A program made the position numbers and the translations under genes. 64,000 bases of DNA from BOG-938 sp035524315. Its GTDB lineage: Bacteria > Pseudomonadota > Alphaproteobacteria > Caulobacterales > Caulobacteraceae. Below, piece after piece: positions 5,899 to 14,727 of this stretch. The DNA is taken from contig DATKPD010000079.1 in NCBI GenBank assembly GCA_035524315.1, forward strand, positions 1 to 64,000, given 5' to 3'. The notes beneath the pieces are model-generated. The model did not search any database. It saw only the letters and a list, made by a program, of their open reading frames with translations, and was not told where the DNA came from. Each line of letters opens with the position of its first letter. Positions within the stretch are counted from its first letter, which is position 1.

Positions 5899-8358
5899 AT
5901 GTCGATGCGCTTACGGTCTGATCTGCTTTCCAGCTCGTTGTTGGCTGGGGTCCTGGCGATCGGGATGGGCGCCCAGGGCGCGCGGGCCCAGGTCCAAGGC
6001 TTTGATATTCCGTCCGAACCGGCTGTCAAATCGATCGCCGATTTCGCGCGCCAATCGGGTCTGCAGGTGATCGCGCCGACCGGCCAGTTGCGCGGCGTGA
6101 TGACGCCCGCGATCAGTGGCAAGCTCGACGCCCGCGTCGCGCTGCAACGTCTACTGGTCAACACCGGCCTGCAGGTTTCGTCCGACAACGGTTCGATCAT
6201 CGTTCTGCGCGCCGCCACGGCCGCGTCCTATTCGACCCAGGCCCCGGCCGATCCGCCTGCCCCCGCGCCGGCGCGCGCCCCCGAAGCGAGCGCCGCCCCG
6301 ACGGCGGCTCAATCGGGCCAGATCGAGGAAGTGGTCGTCACGGTCCAGCGGCGCGAGGAAAAGCTGCAGAACGTTCCGGTGGCGGTCACGGCGTTCGGCG
6401 CCTCACAGTTGAAGGCCCAGGGCGTGCAGGCCACCGCCGACCTGACCGCGGTCGTGCCGGGTCTGAATTTTACCGAGGGCGTCGGCATCTATGGCCTGCC
6501 GGTGATCCGCGGCGTGGGCACCACCAGCCAGGGGCCGGGGATCGAGAACCCGGTGGCGACCTACATCGATGGCGTCTATCTCGCCTCGGCCACCAGCTCC
6601 CTGATGTCCCTGGCCGACGTGTCTCAGGTGGCGGTGCTCAAGGGGCCGCAGGGCACCCTGTTCGGCCGCAACGCCACGGGCGGCCTGATCCAGGTGACCA
6701 CCAAGGCGCCCTCGCACGAGTTCGCCGCCGATGTGGAAGGCACGGCCGGAAACCTCGGCATCTTCGGCGAGAACCTCTACCTCACCGGCGGCCTGGCCCC
6801 GACCCTGGCCGCCAATTTGGCGGTGAGCAACGACGACCAATTCCAGGGCTTCGGCCGCAATCTCTATACCGGCCAGTACGTCGACACCCATCACGCCTTC
6901 GCCACGCGCGGCAAACTGCTGTGGCAGCCGGACGAGCAGACCGACGTCACCCTGTCGGCCGATTATTCCAAGTTCACGGGCGCCACCCCGGTGCTGCACG
7001 CCGTCAGCAACAACATCATGGACGCGCCCATGCCGGGCAGCCTGCATGACATCGATCTGAACGTGCAGCCCTTCGCCAGCATCGAGCAATCGGGCGAAAG
7101 CCTGACGGTCAAGCGCGCGTTCGACGGCGTGCAACTGGTCAGCATCACCGCCTTCCGCGAGAGCCAGGCGCATGTGCGCTTCGACGCCGACGCCACGGTC
7201 CTGCCGATCCTGACCATCGATCAGCGCCAGCGCGACGATCAGGTGAGCCAGGAACTGCAGTTGCTGTCGACCGGCGACCATCGGTTCAACTGGGTCGTGG
7301 GCGGCTTCTTCATGTCGGCCCACTCCAAGTACGATCCGGCCAATACGGTCAGCGCCAGCGCGCCGGGGCCGATCGTGCTCAATGCCGATCTGGGCCTGAC
7401 CTCCTTCGCCGGCTTCGGCCAGGGCACGTTCAAGATCGACGACTCGACCAACCTCACCGGCGGCATCCGCTACAGCCAGGATGTCCGCACCCTGGATTCC
7501 AGCCAGATCATCAAGGCGCCGTTCTTCACCATTCCGGCGGGCGGCCCGATCGACGCCTCCAAGACCTTCGGCGAGCCGACCTGGCGCTTGTCGATCGACC
7601 ACCGCTTCTCGCCCGAACTGATGGCCTATGCGTCGTACAATCGCGGCTTCCGCTCAGGCACCTTCGCGCCGCAGATCTTCCCGGCCACGGTGCTCAAGCC
7701 CGAGGAGATCGACGCCTTCGAGGGCGGCATCAAGTCCGACCTGTTCGACAAGCGTCTGCGGTTCAATGCGGCGGCCTTCTATTACGACTACCGCAATCGC
7801 CAGGTGCTCGCGATCGTCAACGGCTTCCAGGTGGCCTATGACGCGCCCCACGCCGTCAGCTATGGCCTGGACGCCGACGCCACTTGGCAGGCGACCCGCC
7901 AGCTGACCTTCACCGCCGGCGTCAGCGCCATCCACGCCCGTTACACCTCGTTCCCCAACGCGATCGTCACCACTTTGCTGCCGTTCGGCGGCGAGAGCCT
8001 GGCCACCGGCAGCGCCACGGGCAACACTCTGGAAAGCACCCCGACCTGGACCTTGAACTTCGGTCCGGCCTACCGCCTGCCCACGGCGGCCGGCGATGTC
8101 ACGGCCAGCATGAACTACTACCACAACAGCGGCTGGTTCGCCGGGCCGGACAACCGCGAGCGCCAGCCGGCCTATGATACGGTGTCGGCGGACGTCCTGT
8201 GGACGCCTTCGTTCTCAAACAACCTCACCATCCGTCTGTGGGGCAAGAACCTGACCGACGCGGCCTACGCGGCGCAGATGACCGAGACCGGCTTCTCGGA
8301 CAACATCGAGCCCGCGCCGGGCCGCACCTACGGAGTCACCGTGGGCGTGCACTACTAG
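5899..8358 (+). CDS. TonB-dependent receptor with STN signalling domain (819 aa)
   Basis: Outer-membrane transducer. A signal peptide covers about residues 1-28. An STN domain covers about 31-98 (FDIPSEPAVKSIADFARQSG to SIIVLR) and would contact FecR. A Pro/Ala linker follows, then the TonB-box/plug (EEVVVTVQRREEKLQNVPV, GPQGTLFGRNATGG) and a long beta-barrel ending in the terminal aromatic residue (GVTVGVHY). Start ATG 5899 has GGGGAGG six bases upstream. The sequence is of the alphaproteobacterial type sharing the RREEKLQNVPVAV plug signature; the ligand (siderophore, heme or an organic nutrient) cannot be told. It is the likely target of the sigma/anti-sigma pair upstream. Confidence 0.92.
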   Translation: MSMRLRSDLLSSSLLAGVLAIGMGAQGARAQVQGFDIPSEPAVKSIADFARQSGLQVIAPTGQLRGVMTPAISGKLDARVALQRLLVNTGLQVSSDNGSIIVLRAATAASYSTQAPADPPAPAPARAPEASAAPTAAQSGQIEEVVVTVQRREEKLQNVPVAVTAFGASQLKAQGVQATADLTAVVPGLNFTEGVGIYGLPVIRGVGTTSQGPGIENPVATYIDGVYLASATSSLMSLADVSQVAVLKGPQGTLFGRNATGGLIQVTTKAPSHEFAADVEGTAGNLGIFGENLYLTGGLAPTLAANLAVSNDDQFQGFGRNLYTGQYVDTHHAFATRGKLLWQPDEQTDVTLSADYSKFTGATPVLHAVSNNIMDAPMPGSLHDIDLNVQPFASIEQSGESLTVKRAFDGVQLVSITAFRESQAHVRFDADATVLPILTIDQRQRDDQVSQELQLLSTGDHRFNWVVGGFFMSAHSKYDPANTVSASAPGPIVLNADLGLTSFAGFGQGTFKIDDSTNLTGGIRYSQDVRTLDSSQIIKAPFFTIPAGGPIDASKTFGEPTWRLSIDHRFSPELMAYASYNRGFRSGTFAPQIFPATVLKPEEIDAFEGGIKSDLFDKRLRFNAAAFYYDYRNRQVLAIVNGFQVAYDAPHAVSYGLDADATWQATRQLTFTAGVSAIHARYTSFPNAIVTTLLPFGGESLATGSATGNTLESTPTWTLNFGPAYRLPTAAGDVTASMNYYHNSGWFAGPDNRERQPAYDTVSADVLWTPSFSNNLTIRLWGKNLTDAAYAAQMTETGFSDNIEPAPGRTYGVTVGVHY

Positions 8359-8383
8359 CCCGGCCCACCGAGGGGGAGGGAGC

Positions 8384-10510
8384 CTAAGTCTCCCAACCCT
8401 TCTCCATCGCCCACACGGCGAAGGCGTAGTCGAGCGCGATCTCCTTGAGAAAGTCGAAGCGCCCGGCCGCCCCGCCGTGGCCGGCGTCCATGTTGATCTT
8501 GAGCAGGATCGGATCGCCGCTGGTGGTGTGGGCGCGCAGCTTGGCCGCCCATTTGGCCGGCTCCCAATAGGTCACGCGCGGGTCCGACAGACCGCCTGTG
8601 GCCAGTACCGCCGGGTAGGGCTTGGCTTGGACATTGTCGTAGGGGCTGTAGGCGGCGATGCGGTCGTAGGCCGCCTCGTCGGTCAGGGGGTTGCCCCATT
8701 CGGGCCATTCGGGCGGGGTCAGCGGCAGGTCCATGTCGCTCATGGTGTTGAGCACGTCCACGAACGGCACCGCCGCGATGATGCCGGCCCAGAGCTCGGG
8801 CGCGAGGTTGGCGACCGCGCCCATCAGCATGCCGCCGGCCGATCCGCCATAGGCCACGATCCGGCCCCGTGCGCCGTAGCCCTCGAGCGCCAGATGCTCG
8901 GCGCAGGCGATGAAATCGGTGAAGGTGTTGACCTTCTTCTCACCCCGGCCGTCGAGGAACCAGGTCCAGCCCTTTTCCGAGCCGCCGCGGATGTGGGCGG
9001 TGGCCCAGATCCAGCCCCGGTCAACCAGCGACAGGTTGCGGATCGAGAAGCTGGCGTCCATCGCCAGGCCATAGGCGCCGTAGCCGTAGAGCAACAGGGG
9101 CGCCGAACCGTCGAGCGGCGTGTCTTTGCGCATCAGGACCGTGATCGGAACCTCGGCCCCATCGGCGGCCCGCGCGTGCAGGCGGCGCGCGACATAGGCC
9201 GACGGATCGTGGCCGGAAGGTATCTCCTGGGTCTTGCGCAGGGCGCGCGCCCGGGTGGTCATGTCGTAGTCGAACCATTGCCGGGGCGTGGTCGGCGACT
9301 GGTAGACGAAGCGCACGGTGTGGGTGTCGTACTCGTAACCGCCCTCCAGGCCGAGCGCGTAGGCCTCCTCGTCGAAGTCGATGGCGTGCTCCTCGCCCGA
9401 GCGGGCGCGAAGCACGATGCGGTTGTTGGCGTCCACCCGCTCCAGTCGCGCCAGATGATCCTTGAAGGTGGTCATGCCGGCCACGAACACGCCCGGCCGG
9501 TGGGCGATCAGGTCGCTCCAGCCCGCGCGGCCGGGCGCGTCTTCCGTCGCCGTCACCAATTTGAAGTCCGCCGCCCCGTCGGCGTTGGTGCGGATCACGA
9601 ACGGGCCTTGGCCGCCATCGCTGTGCGCCCAATGCTCGACCTCGTAGCGCAGGCCCTCGGTGCGCGGTTCGATCACACGCGGCGCGGCGGAGGGATCGGC
9701 CGCCGGGATCACCAGCGCCTCGCTGGTTTCCTGATTGCCCAGGCTCAGCACGATGTAGGCGCGCGAGGCGGTCACCCCCACGCCCATGAAGAATCCGTCG
9801 TCCGCCTCCTCGTAGACCAGCGTATCGTCCTGCGCGCCGCCGCGCGCGGGGCGGCGGTACAGGCGCGCCGGGCGGCCCTCGTCGTCACGCCAGATCCAGA
9901 ACAGCCACGCTGAATCCGGCGACCAGCAGAAATCGCCTGTCGCCGACTGCACCGGCTCGGCCAGCACCTCGCCGCTGGCCAAGTCCTTGACGAAGATCTC
10001 GCACACCTCCGATCCCTGCTCGTCCACGGCGTAGGCGAACAGGGCGTGGTCGGGGCTGTGCTCGGCGGCGTTGACCTGGAAGAAGGCCTTGCCCTTGCCC
10101 TTGGCCTCGGCGTCCGCGTCCAGCAGTACGGTTTCGGCTCCTTCGACCCCGCGCGGGCGTCGGGCGTAGACCGGATGCTGGGCGCCCGGCTCGTAGCGCA
10201 CATAGTAATCGAACGGCCCGTCCGGCGTCGGCACGGTGGAATCGTCCTGCTTGATGCGGCCCTTCATCTCCTCGAACATCGCCGCTTGCAGCGCCTCGGT
10301 CGGGGCCAGCATGGCCTTGGCGTAGGCGTTCTCCGCGTCCAGATAGGCTTTCACATCCGCCTTGATCGCCGTGGGATCGCGCAGCACCTCGCGCCAATTG
10401 GCGTCCTTCATCCAGGCGTAGTCGTCGGTCCGCACCCGGCCGAGTTGGCGGGTCTCGTGCGGATGGACCTCGGCGATGGGCGCGATGGGCGCGGGGGTCG
10501 GATCGGTCAA
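8384..10510 (-). CDS. ptrB: Oligopeptidase B-like S9A serine peptidase
   Basis: Prolyl-oligopeptidase family enzyme of about 708 residues. The N-terminal part has the usual PHETRQLGRVRTDDYAWMKD segment and a seven-blade propeller; the C-terminal alpha/beta-hydrolase carries GYGAYG, the nucleophile in GGSAGG, the acid in GLSDPRV and the His in DAGHGG. These enzymes cleave short peptides after basic residues in the cytoplasm or periplasm; no signal peptide is seen. An open frame continues upstream to 10777, but that part is low-complexity Arg-rich and I chose TTG 10510 (GGAG about eight bases upstream), which gives the normal family length. It converges on the TonB receptor gene. Confidence 0.88.
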   Translation of the reverse strand: MTDPTPAPIAPIAEVHPHETRQLGRVRTDDYAWMKDANWREVLRDPTAIKADVKAYLDAENAYAKAMLAPTEALQAAMFEEMKGRIKQDDSTVPTPDGPFDYYVRYEPGAQHPVYARRPRGVEGAETVLLDADAEAKGKGKAFFQVNAAEHSPDHALFAYAVDEQGSEVCEIFVKDLASGEVLAEPVQSATGDFCWSPDSAWLFWIWRDDEGRPARLYRRPARGGAQDDTLVYEEADDGFFMGVGVTASRAYIVLSLGNQETSEALVIPAADPSAAPRVIEPRTEGLRYEVEHWAHSDGGQGPFVIRTNADGAADFKLVTATEDAPGRAGWSDLIAHRPGVFVAGMTTFKDHLARLERVDANNRIVLRARSGEEHAIDFDEEAYALGLEGGYEYDTHTVRFVYQSPTTPRQWFDYDMTTRARALRKTQEIPSGHDPSAYVARRLHARAADGAEVPITVLMRKDTPLDGSAPLLLYGYGAYGLAMDASFSIRNLSLVDRGWIWATAHIRGGSEKGWTWFLDGRGEKKVNTFTDFIACAEHLALEGYGARGRIVAYGGSAGGMLMGAVANLAPELWAGIIAAVPFVDVLNTMSDMDLPLTPPEWPEWGNPLTDEAAYDRIAAYSPYDNVQAKPYPAVLATGGLSDPRVTYWEPAKWAAKLRAHTTSGDPILLKINMDAGHGGAAGRFDFLKEIALDYAFAVWAMEKGWET

Positions 10511-10898
10511 GGGGGCGCTCCGCTCAAAGTCCGGCGACGCCGGTGGCGTGACGGGTCTAGCCCGGCCCAACGGGCGGGGAAACCGCGATCTCGACATCGA
10601 CCGACCCCAGCGCCGGCCAAGGCCCCGCCCGCGCCAGTTTGGTCGCGCGTAAAGCCCAGCCGTGATAGGATCCAGCGTTACCGCGCGGAGCGCGGCGGCC
10701 CACGCCACGGGCCTTATCGATCGGGCCTTATCGATCGGGTGCGTCCAGGCGCGACTCGCAAGAACACGCGCGCTCATCGCGCCCCGACGCCAAGTGTCCG
10801 ATCACCCGGGTTTTTGTGACACGAGTATTGCAAGCGCGCGGGCCTGTGGCATCCTCTTGCCTAGGCGCCAAGTCAAGAGACGCCATGGAGGAAACGCC

Positions 10899-11411
10899 AT
10901 GATGGAACGCGTTCTGAGTTGGGCTTTGGGTCTTACCCTAGCCGTGCTTCTGCTTATGGTAGCCTATCAATCCTTTAGCGGGCCGACGCCCAATGCGATC
11001 TTCGGCATGATCGCGCTGCGCTCGGGCATCCACGCGGCCGAGCCCTATGGCCGTTATGTCGTGTCCGGACTGCAACTGGTCGCCGTGCTGTTGGTGCTTG
11101 TGCCCCAGACCCGGCGCAGGGGGGCCATGCTGGCTATGGTGCTGTCGGTCGCCGCCATCGCCTTGCACCTCAGTCCGTGGCTGGGCGTGGACCTGCCGCA
11201 GGGGCCCGCCGTATCCCAAGCCCTGGCCGACGGTCGCTCCGTGGCGGAGATCAACGCCATGGGTCTGCCGACTGACAAGGGCGCGATGTTCTTGCTGGCC
11301 ATCGCGATCGCCATCCTTTCGGTGGGGACCATCTTCGTCGAGCGCGCCAAGGTGCAGGCCATGGCCCGCGCCAAGCGCCACCGGCCGATCGGCGCCTTCG
11401 CCGACGCCTGA
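10899..11411 (+). CDS. Four-helix integral membrane protein, DoxX-like (170 aa)
   Basis: Starts ATG 10899 with GGAGG at 10887-10891. Four hydrophobic segments are visible (about residues 5-25, 53-70, 76-92 and 125-145), with a polar stretch (SQALADGRSVAEINAMGL) between the third and fourth. Overall shape resembles small DoxX/DUF4345-like membrane proteins, but no diagnostic motif is seen. The C-terminus is basic and cytoplasmic (RAKRHRPIGAF). Function unknown. It is followed by a remarkable palindrome. Confidence 0.6.
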   Translation: MMERVLSWALGLTLAVLLLMVAYQSFSGPTPNAIFGMIALRSGIHAAEPYGRYVVSGLQLVAVLLVLVPQTRRRGAMLAMVLSVAAIALHLSPWLGVDLPQGPAVSQALADGRSVAEINAMGLPTDKGAMFLLAIAIAILSVGTIFVERAKVQAMARAKRHRPIGAFADA

Positions 11412-11447
11412 GGCGGCGCCGGTTAACTGGGTTCCCTCCGCGGCGCG

Positions 11448-11473
11448 CCGCGTCGGACGATCGTCCGACGCGG
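11448..11473. promoter_or_regulatory. 26-bp perfect palindrome upstream of the DUF2336 gene
   Basis: CCGCGTCGGACGA is followed without spacer by its exact reverse complement. It is flanked by two GTTAAC hexamers (about 11422 and 11481). Zero loop length makes it a poor terminator and a good candidate for a dimeric operator; it lies 49 bases before the DUF2336 start codon. Confidence 0.5.
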
Positions 11474-11521
11474 TCGCTCGGTTAACGACATGTTGGCCAG
11501 ATTGGGCGCACGGTGCCGGCC

Positions 11522-12772
11522 ATGAGCCAATCGCCGTCCATGAGCCCGGCCGAGCCGCCGCCAAACGAGTCGCCGGACCCCCAGGCGCAGTCGTCCGCCG
11601 CGCCCCTCCGCTCGCGCGCGGTGCTGTTCAAGCGCCTGGCCGACACCGTGTGTCTACCCTCAAGCCGCATCAACGCCTTCGAACGCAGCATCGCCGCTGA
11701 CCTGCTGGTCGAGATGCTGCGCGACGCCTCGGTCGAGGAGCGCGCCCGCGCTGCGAGGCGCCTGTCGCGGCTGAACGAGATTCCCACCAGCCTGCTGCGC
11801 CTGCTGCTGCGCGACACGCTCGAGGTGGCCAAGCCCCTGATCGAGGAGTGCACGGCGCTCGACGATTCGGATCTGGTCGACTGCGCGCGCCGATGCGGGC
11901 TGGAGCATCGTCTGATGTTGGCGGCGCGCAAGCCCCTCAGCACGCTGGCCTGCGAGGCGATCATCGAGGCGGGCGAGCCGCAGGTGATGGAGACCCTACT
12001 CAAGAACGACGCCGCGCGCCTGTCGAGCGACTGCCTGGAGACCATCGTCGCCGCCACTCGCGAGCACCAGAAACTGGCCGCCCTGCTGCTGCGGCGGCCC
12101 GAGCTGCGGCCGCGGCAGGCCTATGTCATGTTCTGGTGGGCTGACGAGGATTGCCGCCGGCTGATCCTGCAGCGGCTGGCCGTCTCGCGCGAAGTGCTGC
12201 AGGACGCCGTATCGGACGTGTTCCTCCTGGCCGCCCAGGAGCAATGGCAGGATCCTCTGTCGCGCAAGGCCCTGCAGTTCATCGAACGGCGCCAGCGCAA
12301 CCGCGCGGCCCTCGACAAGAGCCCCTTCGCCAGCTTGGAGGAGGCAGTGGCCGCCGCTCAGAACGGCATGACCCGCGAGCTGGCCGAGGAGCTGTCCTAC
12401 CTGGCGGGCATCAAGCCGATGACCGGGGCTAAGATCTTCAGCGACCCGGCGGGTGAACCCCTGGCGGTCTATTGCAAGGCCTGCGGGCTGCCGCGCGCGG
12501 CGGTGCGGGCCCTGTGGCGCAGCATGCGTCGCGCCGAGACCGACTCGACCGGACAGATGACGCCCGCGTTCCAACGCGTGTTGCGCGCCTACGACATGAT
12601 CGCGGTCGACCGTGCGCAGACGGTTCTCAGGTATTGGAACTGGTCCTTGTCTTCAGCCTTAACAACAGCGCTGATAAAGGCCATCCGCGATGGTGACGGT
12701 GAGGCCCTGGACGAATATTCAGTTCCTCAGCGAGTCGCCATGCTTGCGCTCTCCACCGAGCTAAACCGCTAA
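11522..12772 (+). CDS. DUF2336 domain-containing protein (416 aa)
   Basis: An all-helical, HEAT-like protein of the alphaproteobacterial DUF2336 family: after a Pro/Ser-rich leader (about residues 1-30), repeated helical pairs follow (LVEMLRDASVEERARAARRL, LLRLLLRDTLEVAKPLIEE, LLKNDAARLSSDCLETIV). The C-terminal segment contains CKACGLPRAAVRALWRSMRR. No enzyme motif is seen. The molecular role of the family is unknown to me; several members occur near regulatory genes in Caulobacter relatives. The start is either ATG 11522 or GTG 11513. The MucR gene follows after 288 bases. Confidence 0.8.
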   Translation: MSQSPSMSPAEPPPNESPDPQAQSSAAPLRSRAVLFKRLADTVCLPSSRINAFERSIAADLLVEMLRDASVEERARAARRLSRLNEIPTSLLRLLLRDTLEVAKPLIEECTALDDSDLVDCARRCGLEHRLMLAARKPLSTLACEAIIEAGEPQVMETLLKNDAARLSSDCLETIVAATREHQKLAALLLRRPELRPRQAYVMFWWADEDCRRLILQRLAVSREVLQDAVSDVFLLAAQEQWQDPLSRKALQFIERRQRNRAALDKSPFASLEEAVAAAQNGMTRELAEELSYLAGIKPMTGAKIFSDPAGEPLAVYCKACGLPRAAVRALWRSMRRAETDSTGQMTPAFQRVLRAYDMIAVDRAQTVLRYWNWSLSSALTTALIKAIRDGDGEALDEYSVPQRVAMLALSTELNR

Positions 12773-13060
12773 CAACGCCCTGCGGCGAATAGCGCCCTAG
12801 CGTAAAACCCGGTCGGCTTTAGATTGGTCCAAGGCTTGTTTGGGCGCGCGGGGCCATTGCTGCTGGACTGTCTTACAACGGCGTTCAGGCGAGGTTCATC
12901 GAGACGGAAAGAATTTTGTCTGGGGGACGGATTTGTCCAGATTCTTTCTTGATCTTATCCATTGTGCCAGTCCAAAAAGCTAGGTATGGACGCAACCTTC
13001 GTAAAGTTTCGCTTCGCCGGACCGGCGATCCTTGGCGAGTAAATACGGGCAAGAATCGAA

Positions 13061-13477
13061 ATGGATGAAAAATCCGAGATCATCGAAATGACTGCGGACA
13101 TTGTGTCTGCCTATGTCGGCAACAACGCTGTTGCTGCGGCGGACCTGCCTAGTCTGATCCAACATGTTCACGGCGCACTGGCGAACGTGTCGAACGGGAC
13201 CGAGGTCGTGGAAGTCGCTCCTAAGGAGCCCGCGGTTCCGGTGAAGCGGTCGATCACGCCGGGCTTCCTGATCTGTCTGGAAGACGGCCGCAAGTTTAAG
13301 TCGCTCAAGCGACACCTGCGCACCAAGTACAACATGAGCCCGGAAGACTATCGGGCGAAGTGGGGTCTTCCGAAGGATTATCCGATGGTGGCGCCCGATT
13401 ACGCCAAGGCCCGCTCTGAGCTGGCCAAGCAAATGGGTCTGGGCCAAGGCGGCCGCCAGGCGCCCCGCAAGCGCTGA
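13061..13477 (+). CDS. mucR: MucR/Ros family transcriptional regulator (138 aa)
   Basis: Small DNA-binding regulator with the Ros/MucR C-terminal domain: ICLEDGRKFKSLKRHL, NMSPEDYRAKWGLPKDYPMVAP and YAKARSELAKQMGLG. In the family this domain binds AT-rich promoter DNA; Caulobacter MucR proteins act in cell-cycle and stalked-cell gene control. The zinc site is altered: the classical C-x2-C is C-x2-D (CLED), and the expected second His after RHL is absent (RHLRTKYN). The N-terminal half would be an oligomerisation region. It has a long upstream region (12773-13060, visibly lower in GC) and a clear intrinsic terminator after it, so it is probably a single-gene transcript. Confidence 0.9.
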   Translation: MDEKSEIIEMTADIVSAYVGNNAVAAADLPSLIQHVHGALANVSNGTEVVEVAPKEPAVPVKRSITPGFLICLEDGRKFKSLKRHLRTKYNMSPEDYRAKWGLPKDYPMVAPDYAKARSELAKQMGLGQGGRQAPRKR

Positions 13478-13499
13478 TCACCTCGCCGATTTGAACGTC

Positions 13500-13532
13500 A
13501 ACGCCCTCCGGCTTTGTCGGGGGGCGTTTTTT
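13500..13532 (+). terminator. Intrinsic terminator of mucR
   Basis: AACGCCCTCCG pairs with CGGGGGGCGTT (one G-T pair) around loop GCTTTGT and runs into TTTTTT. It lies 23 bases after the mucR stop codon. Confidence 0.9.
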
Positions 13533-13622
13533 GTTGAGTCAAATCAGGCTCTTGACTCTCGGGAAATAAAATAACTTTCCGCCCGCGAATTTCGCTGGCG
13601 CCGATTCGGCGGTTAAGGGATA

Positions 13623-14159
13623 GTGAATCGTCGTGATTCCAATGGGTTGTTAAGGAATCTCAAGACGGCCGGGGTCGGGATGCAAATCGGTTCGCCAGTC
13701 AGCGCGGTGCGCGCGCACGAGGAGCTGTTCTCCTACTGGGCTTCCCGCCGCCAGGGCGGGCGCCTGCCCGGCCGCGCCAGCATCCATCCCGACGACTTCA
13801 AGCGCCACCTGCCCACCATCAGCCTGATCGATGTGCTTAAGGAGCGGCGCGACTACCGCCTGCGCCTCGCCGGCACCGGGCTCTATGGCGTCTATGGCCG
13901 CGAGATCACCGGCCGCAGCCTGGAGGAAGTCTATAATTCCACCGCCGCGGACTATTGGCGCCAGGAACTCGACAAGGTCGTCGAAGGCCGCCGGCCGGGC
14001 GTAGGCGTGCACAATCTGGCCTGGCGCGGCGCGCCGCACCTGTCGATCCTGTGGCTGCGCCTGCCCTTGGCCAGCAACGGAGCCGACGTCGACATGATCC
14101 TGGGCTACGACGTGGTCGTGGGCCATCAGGCCTCCGCCAGCGGAATCCGCGCGGCCTAG
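13623..14159 (+). CDS. PAS domain protein (PAS_5/DUF1488-like alphaproteobacterial type)
   Basis: A 178-residue protein consisting of little more than one PAS-like domain: SYWASRRQGGRLPGRASIHPDDFKRHLPTI is the usual start of the PAS_5 (PF07310) family, followed by YRLRLAGTGLYGVYGREITGRSLEEVY and a C-terminal strand region (LPLASNGADVDMILGYDV). No output domain is attached, so it may be a sensor module acting on a partner. The start is GTG 13623 with AAGGG upstream; ATG 13680 is an alternative that would still keep the domain. It sits between mucR and sufE. Confidence 0.75.
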   Translation: MNRRDSNGLLRNLKTAGVGMQIGSPVSAVRAHEELFSYWASRRQGGRLPGRASIHPDDFKRHLPTISLIDVLKERRDYRLRLAGTGLYGVYGREITGRSLEEVYNSTAADYWRQELDKVVEGRRPGVGVHNLAWRGAPHLSILWLRLPLASNGADVDMILGYDVVVGHQASASGIRAA

Positions 14160-14596
14160 CCTGCGCTGACCGCGCCGGCGTCGCGGCGAATCCGTTCCAC
14201 CATCGAATTGAGGCCGTTCGATCTTTGGGCCGACAGGGCGCCGGCCAGGCCGAGCCGGTCGAACGCCGCGCGCGCGTCGAACGCCAGGATGTCGGCGGGG
14301 GAACGGCCTGAATACAGCCTCAGCAGTATAGCGATCAGCCCACGGACGATGTGCGCGTCAGAATCGCCGCGGAAGCCGAGCACGCCGCCGGGGCCCGGCT
14401 CGGTGGCCAGCCACACCTGGCTGGCGCAGCCGCGCACCTTGTTGGCGTCCGACCGCTCGCCCTCGGCCAGAGGTTCAAGCTCACGGCCCAAGTCGATGAT
14501 ATAGCGATAGCGATCTTCCCAATCGCCCATCAGGTCGAATTCGGCGGCGAGGTCGTCGAGGTCCTCGGCGATGGAGCGTGATGCGGGTGGCGACAT
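14156..14596 (-). CDS. sufE: SufE family cysteine desulfurase activator
   Basis: SufE accepts sulfane sulfur from the desulfurase SufS for Fe-S cluster assembly. The family signature is present: LDDLAAEFDLMGDWEDRYRYIIDLGR, then NKVRGCASQVWL with the sulfur-accepting Cys, and a C-terminal GLNSMVERIR helix. About 146 residues, normal for the family. Its stop overlaps the end of the PAS gene by four bases in convergent orientation. An upstream in-frame GTG at 14605 is another possible start. No sufS or sufBCD genes are in the window. Confidence 0.88.
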   Translation of the reverse strand: MSPPASRSIAEDLDDLAAEFDLMGDWEDRYRYIIDLGRELEPLAEGERSDANKVRGCASQVWLATEPGPGGVLGFRGDSDAHIVRGLIAILLRLYSGRSPADILAFDARAAFDRLGLAGALSAQRSNGLNSMVERIRRDAGAVSAG

Positions 14597-14727
14597 GGGC
14601 TGCACTTAGGGGGTGGCGCGGGCGCTGGCAACGGATGAGGCGCCGGACCGGCCTTTTCCACAGGTGCTCCACGGCCAGATATCGCCCGTCGCTTGCGCGC
14701 GCTGGAGCCGCTTGGCCTCGGCGGTTA

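Noticed and set aside
10511..10777. N-terminal extension of oligopeptidase B to the first in-frame ATG
   Set aside because: It adds about 90 Arg/Ala-rich residues not seen in the family; a TTG with GGAG gives the usual length.
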